In this document: positions 14,101-25,700 of the stretch, piece after piece | How the letters are laid out: each line of letters opens with the position of its first letter | How positions within the stretch are numbered: the first letter of the stretch is position 1 | Assembly (NCBI RefSeq): GCF_026151205.1 | Contig: NC_087078.1 | Coordinates: forward strand, 15,765,118-15,829,117 | Direction of reading: 5' to 3' | Length of the DNA stretch: 64,000 nucleotides | Source: Bolinopsis microptera | Taxonomy: Eukaryota; Ctenophora; Tentaculata; Lobata; Bolinopsidae | Made by a program: the position numbers and the translations under genes | The notes under the pieces: generated by a model | Told to the model about the DNA's origin: nothing | The model's input: the letters and a program-made list of their open reading frames with translations, nothing else | The model's database searches: none

Positions 14101-17100
14101 GCTATGCCCTGACTGACGCAATAAACTTCGAGCTCCTCGATATAAGCTCGGAATGATATGAAATAAAGCCAGGCCCAATCAAACACATTGTCCTTACCAA
14201 CCACCCAAATCTCACGGTCCTTAGTTGGGTTTATTGGCACAATCACTGCAGCAGATTTATGTTTGAATCCCAATCCCAGTGCAATATGAAGATCTACGAT
14301 ATCCTGAAGATAATTCCCTCCTGTGTCAGCTTTATATCTTTTCCCTGCGTCGTCTATTTCCCCAAACTTTCCTGGATAAAATCCAGATCCTACGAACATC
14401 TGAATGTGAGGATGAACCTGACTTGCTCCAGCTTTCCCCAAAACATCCCAAACCAAAACAGGGTGAGTCTTCTCCGGGTGCCTCTCGTGGATGTTCCCAA
14501 ACCAAGTTAAAGCGGAGTATGTCAGCATTGTTTCGAACGTCTGAGCATCAACATCCATGAAATTATGAATGTCTGCTGGGATGACCATTCCCGTGTAGTC
14601 GTAGAACCTGAACGCGTTTTCTGCCGTGAAAATGTGAGATTTCTCCCAATAAACCCTTCCAAAAGTATCCTCTAGGGTTTGCTTATCGTTACAAAAGTTA
14701 CATCCAGGCTTGCTGTCCGCGATAATCTTTTCCACGGCGAGCTTTTCCTCGCCGCCATTTGAGGGTTTGGGTCGCAACGCTCTGAGTGGGTTCACAGTGG
14801 ACGTCTGCGAGGTATACCTATCAGAAACAATCATAACTCTGGGATGTTCGAACTTTGCGTACAGATCAACATCTCCGCCGAACCACTTGTCCCTCACCAA
14901 CTCTACCATGCTCTTTGGAACCCTAACTTCAGCTCCGCTGATCTCCACCCTGTAAATCCTGTCCATTAGCCCCCTGAGAGCTTCATAACATTTGGGTCTC
15001 TTCACCCCTGAATTTGAAGTGTTGAGAATATCTAGAAGGTTCTCGATATTGTCTGGTCGGATACAGGAGGAAGGGAGTTTGAGACGGGTGGGGTACGCAG
15101 TGTAGTGCTGGTGAAGGAGGAAGAGGACAAACAGGGCTCCACAAGTCAGTCCGATAATAACCGGTTTCTTTAGGGTTACCGACATCATGTTGTGGTCCTT
15201 GGGATTGGGATTTAGAATTGAGCTCACAAGTTACAAGCTCTGAGAATAATGATTACAATATTTTGACGTTATAGAGATATTATCAAAATGGATTAGATTA
15301 CAGAAGTACATATCTGGTGTCAAAAATGGTCGTCAAAAGAGAAAATTATGTATTACTCTATTACTGCAATCGATTTTATTGCTGCTAAGACAAACTAAGA
15401 TAAAGTAAGTTCAAGAAATAAGAGGCTGTCACTATCTCAGCCATGACATGTACAAACATAATGTATAGTCCTTCCAAGTATGAACTAGCACTGAGCATTA
15501 CTAAACTCCTATACAAATTTAACGTGAACCAGTTAATTTCCGGCGTCGGGTTCTATGGGCTAATACACGAACAATTATAGAACTTTTAGTAACCATTTCG
15601 TTATAGAATAATTAACAATTTGTGTGGAGCAAGAGTGTTCCGTGTTTCGAAGTTGTACAGTATTACCGTACAGCAGGGCCCCAGCAAAGCGAAGACAAAG
15701 ACAATCAGCAGCTAAAGGAAATGTGTATATGTTATGACTTATGTAACGCAATCTATTTAAAGAAATAGTTTATGTAAGTTCAATAGTAAATTATTCCTTA
15801 TTTAAGTTTTAAAATTATAGAGCTATCATCAAAATTCAAAGGGGCCATCTATTTGGCAAATAGGGAGGGGGTGGTTTTGGGATTTCGGACAAATCCGGAC
15901 AGGATTTGTCCGAATTTCATGTGTTATACTGAACAATCGTGTAACACTCCGTTATATACGCGCTGTTCAACAATCCAACCTGAGAGTCCAACTACCTAAT
16001 ATAACCATAATTATAAGGCTGAAATTTGGCGAATTGTTCTGCTAGGCAAGTGCAGAATCGCACTAATTGCAAAATTAACTCACTTGTATGTTGCCTCTGG
16101 CCATGAAATGTACAAACATAATGCATAGGCCTTCCAACTATATATTAGCACACAATAACCATAATATAGAATAATTACCAATGTGCGTGGAGTTAAACTG
16201 GTAATGGTTGGGGTTTCAAAGTTATATTGTAATTATACAGTAGTCTCACACTCACAGCTAGTGAGCAGCTAAAGGAAATATATTATGCTATGTAACGTTA
16301 TCTATTTAAAGAAATAGTTTGTGTAAGGTCAATAGAATTCATAAATTAGTCCTCATATAAATTACAAAGGGTTGAGGGGTTGCCGACGGATGATCAAATG
16401 ATGTCACGTTTGAAGTTGCTAGCGACGATAAAGTTTTTACTGTTTAGCGACGTGGCTTATTTTCTACAAAATTGAGTGACGGAAATAAAGAAACTTCTAG
16501 AAACTCATCCTCATAGAAATGTATCCTAATATGCAAAAAAACAAATGTACACTATCTAATGAGTTTTTGCTGCTCAACATTAAATTTGAGACTCCTTCCT
16601 TTCTCAATTCTTATGGGTCACCCAACGAAACACTGTAACACTCCCATCAACTCCCTACAATAAAAAACATACTGTTATTCTCGAACTATTTACTACGTAC
16701 CCCTTATAAACCTAACTCTATTTTCAGAGTACCTAGACTTATCAGCCGTAACAGCCGCTACAACAGCGGAAACCTCCAGAGTTAGTGTTGGTGCAATAGT
16801 CGGAGCTGCCATCGCCTCCCTTATCATAGCAGTCCTTCTCGTGCTGTATGGCACTCGCAGGTTGGTGGAAAGGTCCCTTTTAATTCATTACTATTCATTA
16901 GTCACTATTCATTAGTCACACTTCACACTTCACAGGTTCTCCAAATCATGTGCAGTGGAGATACAACAATCTAACAATCTAAATAAAGTGCTGGAAATTT
17001 AAAATCCATTTCAAATTTGCCAGAACGACGGACGATACGACATTGCAGATAAGAATAAATTGTATGATAATACGATGGAAATCGTATGACTATTCCCCTT

Positions 17101-20100
17101 ATAAACAGGAAAAATGGATGTAGCGATCATCGACACACTGAACATATGAATAAACTTGACCTTCTTACAAAATAAAACCTGGGGAATATTGCACTAAAGT
17201 ATCCGTCAAAAGTCAAATTATCCTAAAATTGCAAGGAGAAATGTGAGCTCATACACAAAGACAAACCACTGTATAGGATACTGCGCTGACATGTGTTCAT
17301 ATATACGGCATTTCCGTGATCAAAATTACCTCTAACTTTATACATGATATGTAATATGTTTGGAGTATCTCCAAAAGAATGAATAAATTATAGCTATATA
17401 ATATATTAATATTATAATAACATACATAAATAATTCACAAGATTCCTAGAAGAGGCTTGCTTATAAACAAAAAAACGGACAGCCAAAATTCGAATACAAC
17501 CTCTTGCAAATTAAAACAGCAGCTAAAACGTTCACATATTACGTAAGCCAGCCTAGGGGGATACGGTTTGAAAAGGCTAATTATTTAAACATGATAGGCT
17601 AGTATACAATAACCTATGGAGGGGAAAGGGGCGGACTTAAATAGAGCAAAATCTGTGTATCTGTCTGAACGAGAAATTTGAAATGTGAAGGATCTCTATA
17701 ATTGGAATTTGAAAGGACAATGCCTGCATACCTCATGACTCATGAGGTACAACTACAGCACCGGAATTTACCCACCTTCTGCCATTTGAATTCTTTTTTT
17801 TTTTCATTGTTACGACCAGTTTCCACACGGTTCCATGTTACACCCTGCCTCCCCATTACAGTTGGGGTGAAGGTGAAGATACGGTTAGGTTTAAAATAAA
17901 GGAATCACATGCCAAGAGTTAAACATAGGGGTGTGAAATGTTGTGAATCCCAATCCAATGTTAACAATATGGAGGATAAACTGCAGCTGATGTAAGGACA
18001 ATAACTGAATCTTTACAATATTGAGGATACAACATAGAATAAGATGTCTAGAAAGCAAAGGCCGTTTGCATGAAATGAACTGCGTACAACTGACGACTAT
18101 TATAACAACTCTATGCGGCAACACAGAAGAAAACTAATCCATAATCACCGATTCGTATTTATACATTGGTCACTAATTACTTATTAGTAATCAGTGACCA
18201 TGATATTTACATAATGTAAGAGTTCTACACAACCTGAACAAAGGCGACAACTATATTGTTAAGTGAGGAACATCCACACAAAAAGTGAGAGCTAAATGAG
18301 AGCTGTATGAGTGTGATTATATATACTATCCTGTGTGATGAATGATAATGTCCTAAGTGTTCGAGCTGGACGATGTACTCGGTACTACTATACTGAGTAT
18401 ACACTATACATTGCATAATTCACAAGTGCAGCGTGATCACGTGAAGGAGTGACTGAGAGAATTTAAAGTCAGGAAAGAGATTAAATCTAAATATTCACGC
18501 TCAAGCCCGGAAGAGAGCCATCTCCGTGTTATACACAAGAGCAATGATTAAAAGTACACGTTGACAATGACATGTAACTAGCTGCCCTCTTACTTTCCAT
18601 ACCGGGCATGTTGCCATACTATCTGCAGGAGAGAGAGCTCCTTTGTAATGACCAGAGAAATGAATGAATGCTCTCTTAAATTGCAATCACCTAATTGCAG
18701 GGGAGAATGTCTTCAAAACGAAACTTTAAATCAGTAATACTAATAACTAAAGTAATGTTTAATGAAGTAAGGTGATATTGGGAGAGAATAAAGAACGGCG
18801 AACAAAAGACAAATTATATCTGGTACAAATCCCAGCGTTAGATGTAGAACAATGACGAAAGTTGCATTTTTATGGCTAGTGGAGAGAAGCGGTGGCAGCT
18901 GGCGATGTTAATTCACTGCACACTGGTTGCTTAGCAAAACATGTTGCGTACTAAGTGAAACGAACTAGGTTTAATATGGCATAATGTGCAGGGTCGACAT
19001 TACGTAGGTTTCTGTAATCTGATACATGATATTAAACAAGTCCTGCTAGCAACCTAGCCTATAATCTTATGAGGTTTTCACGAGTATTTAGTTACATAAC
19101 TTAGATACTGGCATTATGACAAGTTATACCCTGCAGAGAGTAACGAAAGGAATACGGCACAGCTTACATTTACTTCATCTCGTGCATTCCATACGTGCTG
19201 GTTTCTTGGCAACGGAACAATTCAAAGCAAATAAATAATCCATGATTCATAATGAATTTGCGATTAACTAATACCGAAAATTTCTGTAATAAGATTACGA
19301 AGAAGAATGTACATCGCACATCAGCGTTCATTTTATTAGTAATTCAATATGGGTAATAACTTGATGAAGATAATATTAATGGCGAACATGCTAAATCACT
19401 CGATAGCACTGGCCGGAACATCGAGAATTTTATAAAACTAAAATAATCGATTTATTTGTAACCAATCACAATTGATATATTTGTGACCGCTGATTCCGAA
19501 TCACCCCCCATGACATAGGGTTAAAATGATTCCCTGACGAGTTAACGGCAACAAACTATTTTGACATTGACGGATGTTACTGAATGCCTAAATTTCTTCG
19601 AAGTAACGCGCGCCGCTTTCTTATCGAAATGGCACGTGCTACGAAGTAGCGCGCGCCGGGCCAGACCATTACCAATGGTCAATTTTGACAATGACAACAT
19701 GACAGCCATTAGCAATATAACTACAAGGAAGTACGTCAAATTTCTCGTTAGGGTTTCAGCATATGCTTGAGTTATAGGGTTATGGTATTGGTAAGGGTTG
19801 GGCCCAGAGTAGAGGGTTTGCCGGTTTGCGGGTTTGTGCAATGTGTTTTGAATTTTCTGTCAGAGCCATCTAGAGAATGTGTTAAACTTAATCACATGAT
19901 AGTCCAGTGTAGACTGTAGAGTGATTTATCATCATTCAGAATTTGTATCTAAAAGTAAAACAAACAATTATCAAGATTTTAGGTACAACGTTTACAATTA
20001 CAGTTATTTCTCTAACAAATCTGGTCCAGGTACATGATCCTGTCACACAGACGGAAGTTCAAACACTCCGCCAGTATGGGCGCCAGTGCAGATCAGCTGA

Positions 20101-20429
20101 TCCACACTGTCGACGCAAGTCGACTGACCATCAACTTCAGTCGTACTCGACCAGTAAGTGCTTCTACTTATCCAGCCTTTCGTTTACGTGGGGATAATAT
20201 TCTACTTTCAGTTTTAAACCCTCTGCCAATTTATATTCTCAAACTAATATCCTGCCCATTTCAGAGTATGGACAGTGAGTTGTCAGTAGGAAGTCCTACT
20301 CCTTCCGATCTGTCCCCGGCATCCTACCAACCAGTCCCAATACGGGGCCACGACAACTTCGCCTCTCAATACAACCCCCTCAGCCAAGTCTCAAACGCGA
20401 TACCCGAGGCAGAGGACCCCAACTCTTGA
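8158..20429 (+). CDS. VWC-domain type I transmembrane protein (7 exons, 352 aa)
   Basis: Exons 8158-8359, 12185-12277, 12586-12793, 12957-13090, 16728-16860, 20030-20153 and 20265-20429 all have GT-AG borders and join in phase to 353 codons including the stop. Residues 1-22 look like a signal peptide. Residues 42 to about 99 form a VWC domain with all ten cysteines, ending in the typical PGKCCPIC. A further ectodomain of about 115 residues is unrecognised. Residues 233-255 are one strongly hydrophobic helix followed by basic residues (stop transfer), then a Ser/Pro-rich cytoplasmic tail of about 95 residues. VWC domains in other secreted proteins bind BMP/TGF-beta ligands or matrix, so an extracellular ligand-modulating receptor is plausible inference. 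A GalT-like gene sits antisense in intron 4. An extra upstream 5' exon cannot be excluded. I do not recognise a named orthologue. Confidence 0.75.
8369..8659. repeat. 11-bp minisatellite in intron 1 of the VWC gene
   Basis: About 26 copies of an 11-bp unit of the form GGTAACATACT (variants TGCT, CTGCT) begin about 10 bases after the splice donor at 8360. Each unit contains GGTAAC, resembling a 5' splice site. The reverse strand reads open in several frames (repeats like CYQYVTSMLP) only because the unit is not a multiple of three and lacks stops; those frames are not genes. Confidence 0.95.
8660..8709 (+). repeat. duplicated end of VWC exon 1 with its donor
   Basis: The bases at 8331-8371, covering the last 29 bases of coding exon 1 and its GTACG donor, recur at 8660-8709 immediately after the minisatellite. 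The second copy carries a 6-base insertion (CAATTG) and GTACGA in place of GTACGT. The array is therefore bracketed by a direct duplication of a real exon-intron border. Confidence 0.85.
9341..9571 (+). other. small ORF, possible mobile-element remnant
   Basis: A 76-codon ATG-initiated frame in intron 1 of the VWC gene, rich in Lys, Asn and Ile. A short stretch (KLSFLIRKMILLCIRGSR) has the feel of a protein end from a transposon or retroelement, but I cannot name a family. No flanking repeats were identified. It may be chance. Confidence 0.25.
13869..15227 (-). CDS. membrane-anchored GalT/HIT-superfamily nucleotidyltransferase-like protein (452 aa, single exon)
   Basis: One uninterrupted frame. 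Residues 22-40 form a hydrophobic segment after a short Lys-containing N-terminus, suggesting a type II signal anchor (ER/Golgi lumen; inference). The motif KAGASQVHPHIQ (HPHIQ at 272-276) matches the HPHxQ active site of the galactose-1-phosphate uridylyltransferase branch of the HIT superfamily, where the central His forms the nucleotidyl intermediate. CNFC at 176-179 fits that family's N-terminal zinc site. Length exceeds GalT (about 350-380) because of the membrane anchor. The substrate is unknown; it need not be a sugar-1-phosphate. It lies wholly inside intron 4 of the VWC gene on the opposite strand. Starts at Met14 or Met15 are possible. Lack of introns among intron-rich neighbours suggests a retrocopy or an unusual origin. 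Confidence 0.75.
   Translation of the reverse strand: MSSILNPNPKDHNMMSVTLKKPVIIGLTCGALFVLFLLHQHYTAYPTRLKLPSSCIRPDNIENLLDILNTSNSGVKRPKCYEALRGLMDRIYRVEISGAEVRVPKSMVELVRDKWFGGDVDLYAKFEHPRVMIVSDRYTSQTSTVNPLRALRPKPSNGGEEKLAVEKIIADSKPGCNFCNDKQTLEDTFGRVYWEKSHIFTAENAFRFYDYTGMVIPADIHNFMDVDAQTFETMLTYSALTWFGNIHERHPEKTHPVLVWDVLGKAGASQVHPHIQMFVGSGFYPGKFGEIDDAGKRYKADTGGNYLQDIVDLHIALGLGFKHKSAAVIVPINPTKDREIWVVGKDNVFDWAWLYFISFRAYIEELEVYCVSQGIALPTAEIAQTSIMSESGELMIVKMGARGDCTSPYNDVSSLELYSVNSISTDYYETIAAVHKTYETYKTKNPEKYEGV
15440..16350. repeat. diverged direct repeat pair
   Basis: The blocks at about 15440-15495 and 15705-15790 recur in the same order and orientation at about 16095-16150 and 16260-16345. Shared phrases are ATGTACAAACATAATG, CCTTCCAA and CTATTTAAAGAAATAGTTT. 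This looks like an old tandem duplication, or two copies of one element, in intron 4 of the VWC gene. Confidence 0.7.
18160..18202. repeat. short hairpin
   Basis: GGTCACTAATTAC and GTAATCAGTGACC form an imperfect stem around a TTATTA loop, in intron 5 of the VWC gene. No function is evident. Confidence 0.5.
19490..19830 (-). repeat. dispersed repeat, copy A (shares blocks with 35540-35745)
   Basis: Read on the minus strand, this segment contains in order AACCC-type degenerate telomere-like words, a CTCAAGCATATGCTGAAACCCTAA-like block and, at the far end, the phrase GGTGATTCGGAATCAGCG. The same succession occurs on the plus strand at 35540-35745. Middle parts are diverged. No coding capacity is evident in either copy. 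Confidence 0.6.
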
Positions 20430-20437
20430 GACTCTCC

Positions 20438-20472
20438 TCACGTGACGTCACATGTTGTGTGACGTCACGTGA
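20438..20472. promoter_or_regulatory. 15-bp-arm palindrome of E-box plus CRE sites
   Basis: TCACGTGACGTCACA, a 5-base spacer, then TGTGACGTCACGTGA. Each arm contains CACGTG (E-box) and TGACGTCA (full CRE). It lies 9 bases after the stop codon of the VWC gene, so it is either a 3' UTR stem-loop or a DNA regulatory site. Which of these it is remains inference. Confidence 0.55.
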
Positions 20473-22720
20473 TTTATGACTATGTGGTACATGTTGGTGT
20501 TTGTGAAGATCGGTGAGCTCAGAATTTGAGGTGTTTTGATTGTGCACGGGGTTGCATGATGACCGATGAAACCAAGGAAGAGAATACTGAATTAACCTGC
20601 TTAAATTAAACTGAATATGATCGGTCATCTGATTAGGAAACGCTCACATATTACACCAGCAAGATTTGGAAGATTTGAGACCTCCTTCCCCTTCCGCATA
20701 AGAAGGTTTTAACACTGAGTTATCGCACAAGAATATCACAGAACTACCCCCGGAATCGTGGGTTGCTGACGTAATATGTGAACGATCCCTGAATTGTACT
20801 TACTCAGACCGTAAAGAGTAAAACTCTTCATATTTTCAGAAGACGTGGCACGTGTCACTATTATATATTTGTGCGGAGCTAGACAAATTAAAAAACCAAT
20901 TTGATAATTTCATTTTTCCAGGGAGTTTTGTATGGAATTGAAGTTGAACCTTACCATTTTTGTAAAATTAAGACATGGTTAAGTTAAAATTCATGGCGTT
21001 TGAAAGAAACGTTTTTCTTGCAGGATTCTATTTTATATAAGTCCAACTTTGGGTTAAAACCGTCCCCATTACTCGGGATGGTGAAGATTTCTGAGAGTTT
21101 CGTGTAAATGTTACCCAGCAAGTTTTGGCTAGAAATTAATTAAATACAAGGACAGGTTTATTTGTTAATTATTTGAAAACATATTTTTTGTCAGATATAT
21201 GAATGTGCAGGATCAAGATTTTAAAGATATCGAAGATTTTAAAGATATCGAAGGTGCTACATCCTCAATTTACCTAAATTTACGATCAAATGACCCCGGA
21301 ATTAATTCTTTCGTTGATGACTGATGAGATGTCAATTTTTGGATTTAGGGCCTTTAAACCTACACTGTATTTATTTAGTGATGTTTTGACTTGAATAAAA
21401 TGTTCGAGAGTTTCCCATGATTCGTGAAAAATACGCTGTGCATTATTTTCAAAAACAAGCTCCAGTTTTCCTCCGCAATATGGATTCCATTTTATGCAGG
21501 AATTTAGTCTGGGATTACTTTATATAGGCCCATATGATTTTGAAATCCGTTCTCTCTTCATTGCATTGTCTTTGACTTTGAGATTGACGTTATCTTCCCA
21601 ATCATAAAATTACGATCCCAGGTATTATTATTCTTTAATTAATAAGTTAATTCAAGTTTCGCTTAGCCTTGATGTTAAATTCGCAGGACGAAATGTTTCT
21701 GGTTACATCCAAGCAGATTTTATAGTGAAGAGTTGATATTTATATTCGTATTTGTGGACTGTTCAATAGCTTCATCTTCACAATAACTTTTACAACTTTT
21801 ACAAGTTTATACAACGAATAACAAAGTTGTCATTTTACTTTGCTTGAAGTGATGAATTTAAAATAAAACATGCATATTACAAACTATTAATCATAGCGCT
21901 ATGAGTGATTTTTATACTTTCAACAATTTTTGCAATGATCAACCCACGGCAAAACTAAAATCCTCGAAAATAAAGATAAACGATCCCCAAAACTCAGCAA
22001 ACCATGATGAATGCAAGATTAGCCATGCAAACACAAAAAAGGTAAAACTATAAGAAGTTAGCGTTCAAGTAATTAAACTAATCTAAAAATCACACAATAC
22101 GTCTTTTTATTCGATTATTTGGGACGAATGAGAGTCTTCACTCAGTGTAATAAACAAAATGTTGTCGACGTTTCGGCAACACGCCTTTGTTAAACTTAAG
22201 GACACTTAGTGGAGACTATAATCTGTCCCAAATAATCGAAAATGATGATCGACCCAATCACGACAGAAATAAAAGATACCCAATACGTCTTTATACTCGG
22301 ACGCATTAAAGTTGAAGTATTGGTATTCAAATATGTCCGGGGAAAACCTCCTGTGACATTTTTCTTACACTGCTAAATTAAAATTAGCCTCTTCATCTTC
22401 TCAGTGCCGAACAATTTACTATAAGAATCTTTCGGATAATTAATAGCGAAAGCAAATGATCGTCATCAGGTTTCAATGCCACTAATCTACTATTTCAAAT
22501 CTTTGTACACGTACGGCGTACATAAGCAAATGTTTCATTGTTGATGGTAGATGTACATTTGCGGGTCTTCTCGTTTCTTCATGGTTATCATAAAACCATA
22601 TCTTGATTCAACTCTTAGCATTAACAGCCTCATCTAGCTATTAAACTCAACAACAGCGCTTCCAAGGAAGAAAGTTTCCACTTAGGATTGGTAAAACAAA
22701 GGAGTGAGAGTACCCTCCTC
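20473..22720. other. intergenic, tail-to-tail
   Basis: This stretch lies between the VWC gene (+) and the EF-hand/CH gene (-), which converge. I see no supportable coding exon. The only structured item is a 131-bp TIR element at 22110-22240. Confidence 0.6.
22110..22240. mobile_element. 131-bp MITE
   Basis: Terminal inverted repeats TTCGATTATTTGGGAC / GTCCCAAATAATCGAA are perfect over 16 bp and continue imperfectly inward (GAGAGTCTTCACT versus AGTGGAGACT). There is no coding capacity. The words CAATACGTCTTT at 22095 and 22281 flank it at a distance and may mark a larger insertion of about 185 bp. Confidence 0.8.
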
Positions 22721-25700
22721 TTATCTCCTCACAACACCCTCACCACTATTGTCCTCAGGGGTTCTCCTGGATATTATATCAAAATAGCTTGGCTGTTGCT
22801 CACTCTCACTCATCAGAGGAGAGGACAGGTCGTCTGCTTTGTCTTCTTCAAACCCCTCATCTGATTCCTCTACTAAAAGAGAACTTCGTTCTGTTTCCGG
22901 TGGTATCCCCGCCTCTATAAGGGATCTAGACACTAACTCGTTCACATCAATCTGATCGTAACCTTTCTTGAAGCTGGACGTTGCAGATAAGAAGTCCTCT
23001 AGTTGTAAAGAGTTAGTGTTGTTTTGTGTCTCCGGCTTTCCGTCCGTATCTGCTACGCTTCCAGGTTCCTAAAAATAAATACTTGTAATCTTGTACAAAT
23101 TTGCAACTGCTATAAAGTATATGTAATGATCTGGGAAGATTAGATGGTACATATTTATAGATGATAAAAGGGTGGAGCTAAAAAATAACTTTACCCTTTA
23201 AAGATAAATCAAGGTCGATTTAGTCAATAGTCGTAGATAGCATTTTAAACTTACCACGACTGATGTGCTGAAATAGTCTGCTAAATCCTGAAGCAGATTT
23301 TTGCCAACTCTATCTAACCGATCTTCTTCAACATTTTCATTCGTAGCTTCAATCTTCACTTCTTTCTTTTCTGCAGGCATCTTTTCCTTCTTATCCTTCT
23401 TTCTCTTAGAAGTTTCCTTCTTGTTAGATGAATTGACATCTTTCAACGTAGCAATAGTGTGCACTTCGTGTTCCTCCCGGAAGCGAACTTTCTTGTTCTT
23501 GGATCTGGCTGTGTGGAAATAACTGAATCAATTTCAGTTTTAATTTAAGGTAAAATAACATAAGTCATAACCACCATTGCCTAAGTTATAACCACCAAAA
23601 GAAGGGAAACCAAGCTTTTGTGTACAGTGTAAAAAAAGCAGCGACAAATGTTAAGATTTTTAAGAACTTTTGGTTACAAATAACGTAATCTCACGCGAAT
23701 TAGGTGAGTCGGCATCCAGGGTAGCATTTACAGTTTTCTCTTCGTCATCTAGCTCATTATCAATGAAACCAGCGATCATTTTAGAAACGTTCTTGTTGTA
23801 CTCTATATCGATTTCCTCCTGATTAAAAAACAGCATTAAATCAGCAATTTGTAGTTCACACGTTACCAAACATTTTCGTCAGCGATAGTCTGATCAATAA
23901 CTATAAGTGACTTCGTAATGTTTAACTCATATGCTAACGAGCTGTGTTTTTATATGTATAATTTGTAAACTCACCAAACTGTCTATGGATGCATTATCAT
24001 CCGCACCATCAGCATCAGTCATCATCCTCTGCTCCAAATCTAAATTTTGGTCTGTCGTAATCTCTGTATCCTTGACATCACCTAATGGAGGAGTATCTTC
24101 ACTGTTAGTCACAAGCTCTGCGGGACCACCAGCTTGTTCTGATGTGATGTTGTTGAAAGATAGGTTTGGTTGAAGGGTCACAGTGAACCTACTAGTTGGT
24201 GGAGGGGGTTCTGGAGGTGTTGTAGTGCTTGGTAGAGACAAGCCAGGTACTGGATACAAGGCAGGAACTGGTGATGAGTCAGGTTCTTGACCAAATTTAG
24301 ATTGATCCAGTTTAGATGAAGATGGATGGTTAGAAGTGCTTGTGGGAAGCGTAGAGGTAAGATAATAATCTCTTTTTGGTTTGTTTGGAGCAGAATAGTG
24401 CCGGCCCCTTTCAAAGGAAGTTGATCTAACAGGTGGCTCCGGTTCTGTATCCAATTTTTTGTTGGATCTCAGATCATCCAAACTGGTCTTTGGAGGGGAG
24501 TGATCACCCTTGTCTTTAGCTCTTAACCCCCGATCGCTCCTCTTCGTTCCCGTTCCGGCTGATCGTTTGGGAATGGTCGACAAACAGCAATCGTCTTCTA
24601 GTGGTGCTGCAACACTGGCGTTGGAAACATTGGGAGAGGCGACAAACTTTGGTCGAGGAGGTTTGTTAGGAGGAATAGTGCTCACAGGAGAATCTTCCAC
24701 GATTGAGGTTGATGCACTGATAGATACGGCAGGTGGCGCTTCTTTGACGTGTGATTCAGATTTTAAAAGAGAACTCGAAGTAGGCTTGAGTAAAACGGGT
24801 GGAACGCGAAAAGATTCAACTTTACCAGGAACAGCTTTTCTACTTTGGGGCGTGGACACTATTTGGGTTTCAGGAGTAACACTAGCAGGTTTCAGCTGCA
24901 CCATCCGTTTTGGAACAAACTGCTGTGACAATACCTTTCTTTTAAGGTCACTAGTTTTCTTAATTAGCAGTTCCTTGGGAGGTGATGTCCGGTCGGTGGG
25001 TGCAATTAACTTATTTTTACGAGTGAGACTCGCAGATATTGCACCGATATTTCTCATCTCTTTCTCCTTGCTCAGAATCTCAGAGGTCCTTGAGAAGGGT
25101 TTCAAATGTCGAGCTCTGTCTTTCCATAGAACCTGTCGGTAGGAGTGTCATGAGGAATTTGTAAGAAAAGGAATTTGTAAGGAATTTGTAAGATACCTAA
25201 TCTAGCACAATTGCCAATTAAAACCAATAACGAGCTATTTGCCGAGCTAATTCGTGGAGCAGTTATACGTAAATGACAAAATCCTATTACAAATACAGAG
25301 AAGGGAACTTTGAATGAAAAACTCACTTGGGATAGGAATCTCCGAAAAGCACTCATATTTATTCTTGACATGTACATATCCATGGGTGTCACCTGATGAA
25401 AAATAGATCAGAAAATTTCTAACAAAACTAAGAGTCACGAATGACGAAAAGTGTTGACATTTGTAAGAACTTATGACATGAAACTGAAAATAGTTTGATA
25501 ATTATTCTTTGCTATAATTCCTAGCCTAATTGGCAATTGGCAGCTGTATTTGGTCTTGTAGCTGCGAGGTGGTGTGTCAGTAAATCATTCATATCTTGTA
25601 GCTGTCGGCTGACATCGTAGGACCTTTCCGCAGAATTTTGCCTGCATGTACGGATTTCAAGGCGGGGCATTCCGTTACTAAAGGGCAAGTTCTCTTTATG

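Noticed and set aside
19542-19841. 99-codon minus-strand frame with one hydrophobic stretch
   Set aside because: Lies inside the dispersed non-coding repeat; the other copy at 35540-35745 does not preserve a frame.
24510-25142. 210-codon plus-strand frame
   Set aside because: Antisense shadow of exon 13 of the CH gene; the minus strand is phase-consistent with both neighbouring exons.
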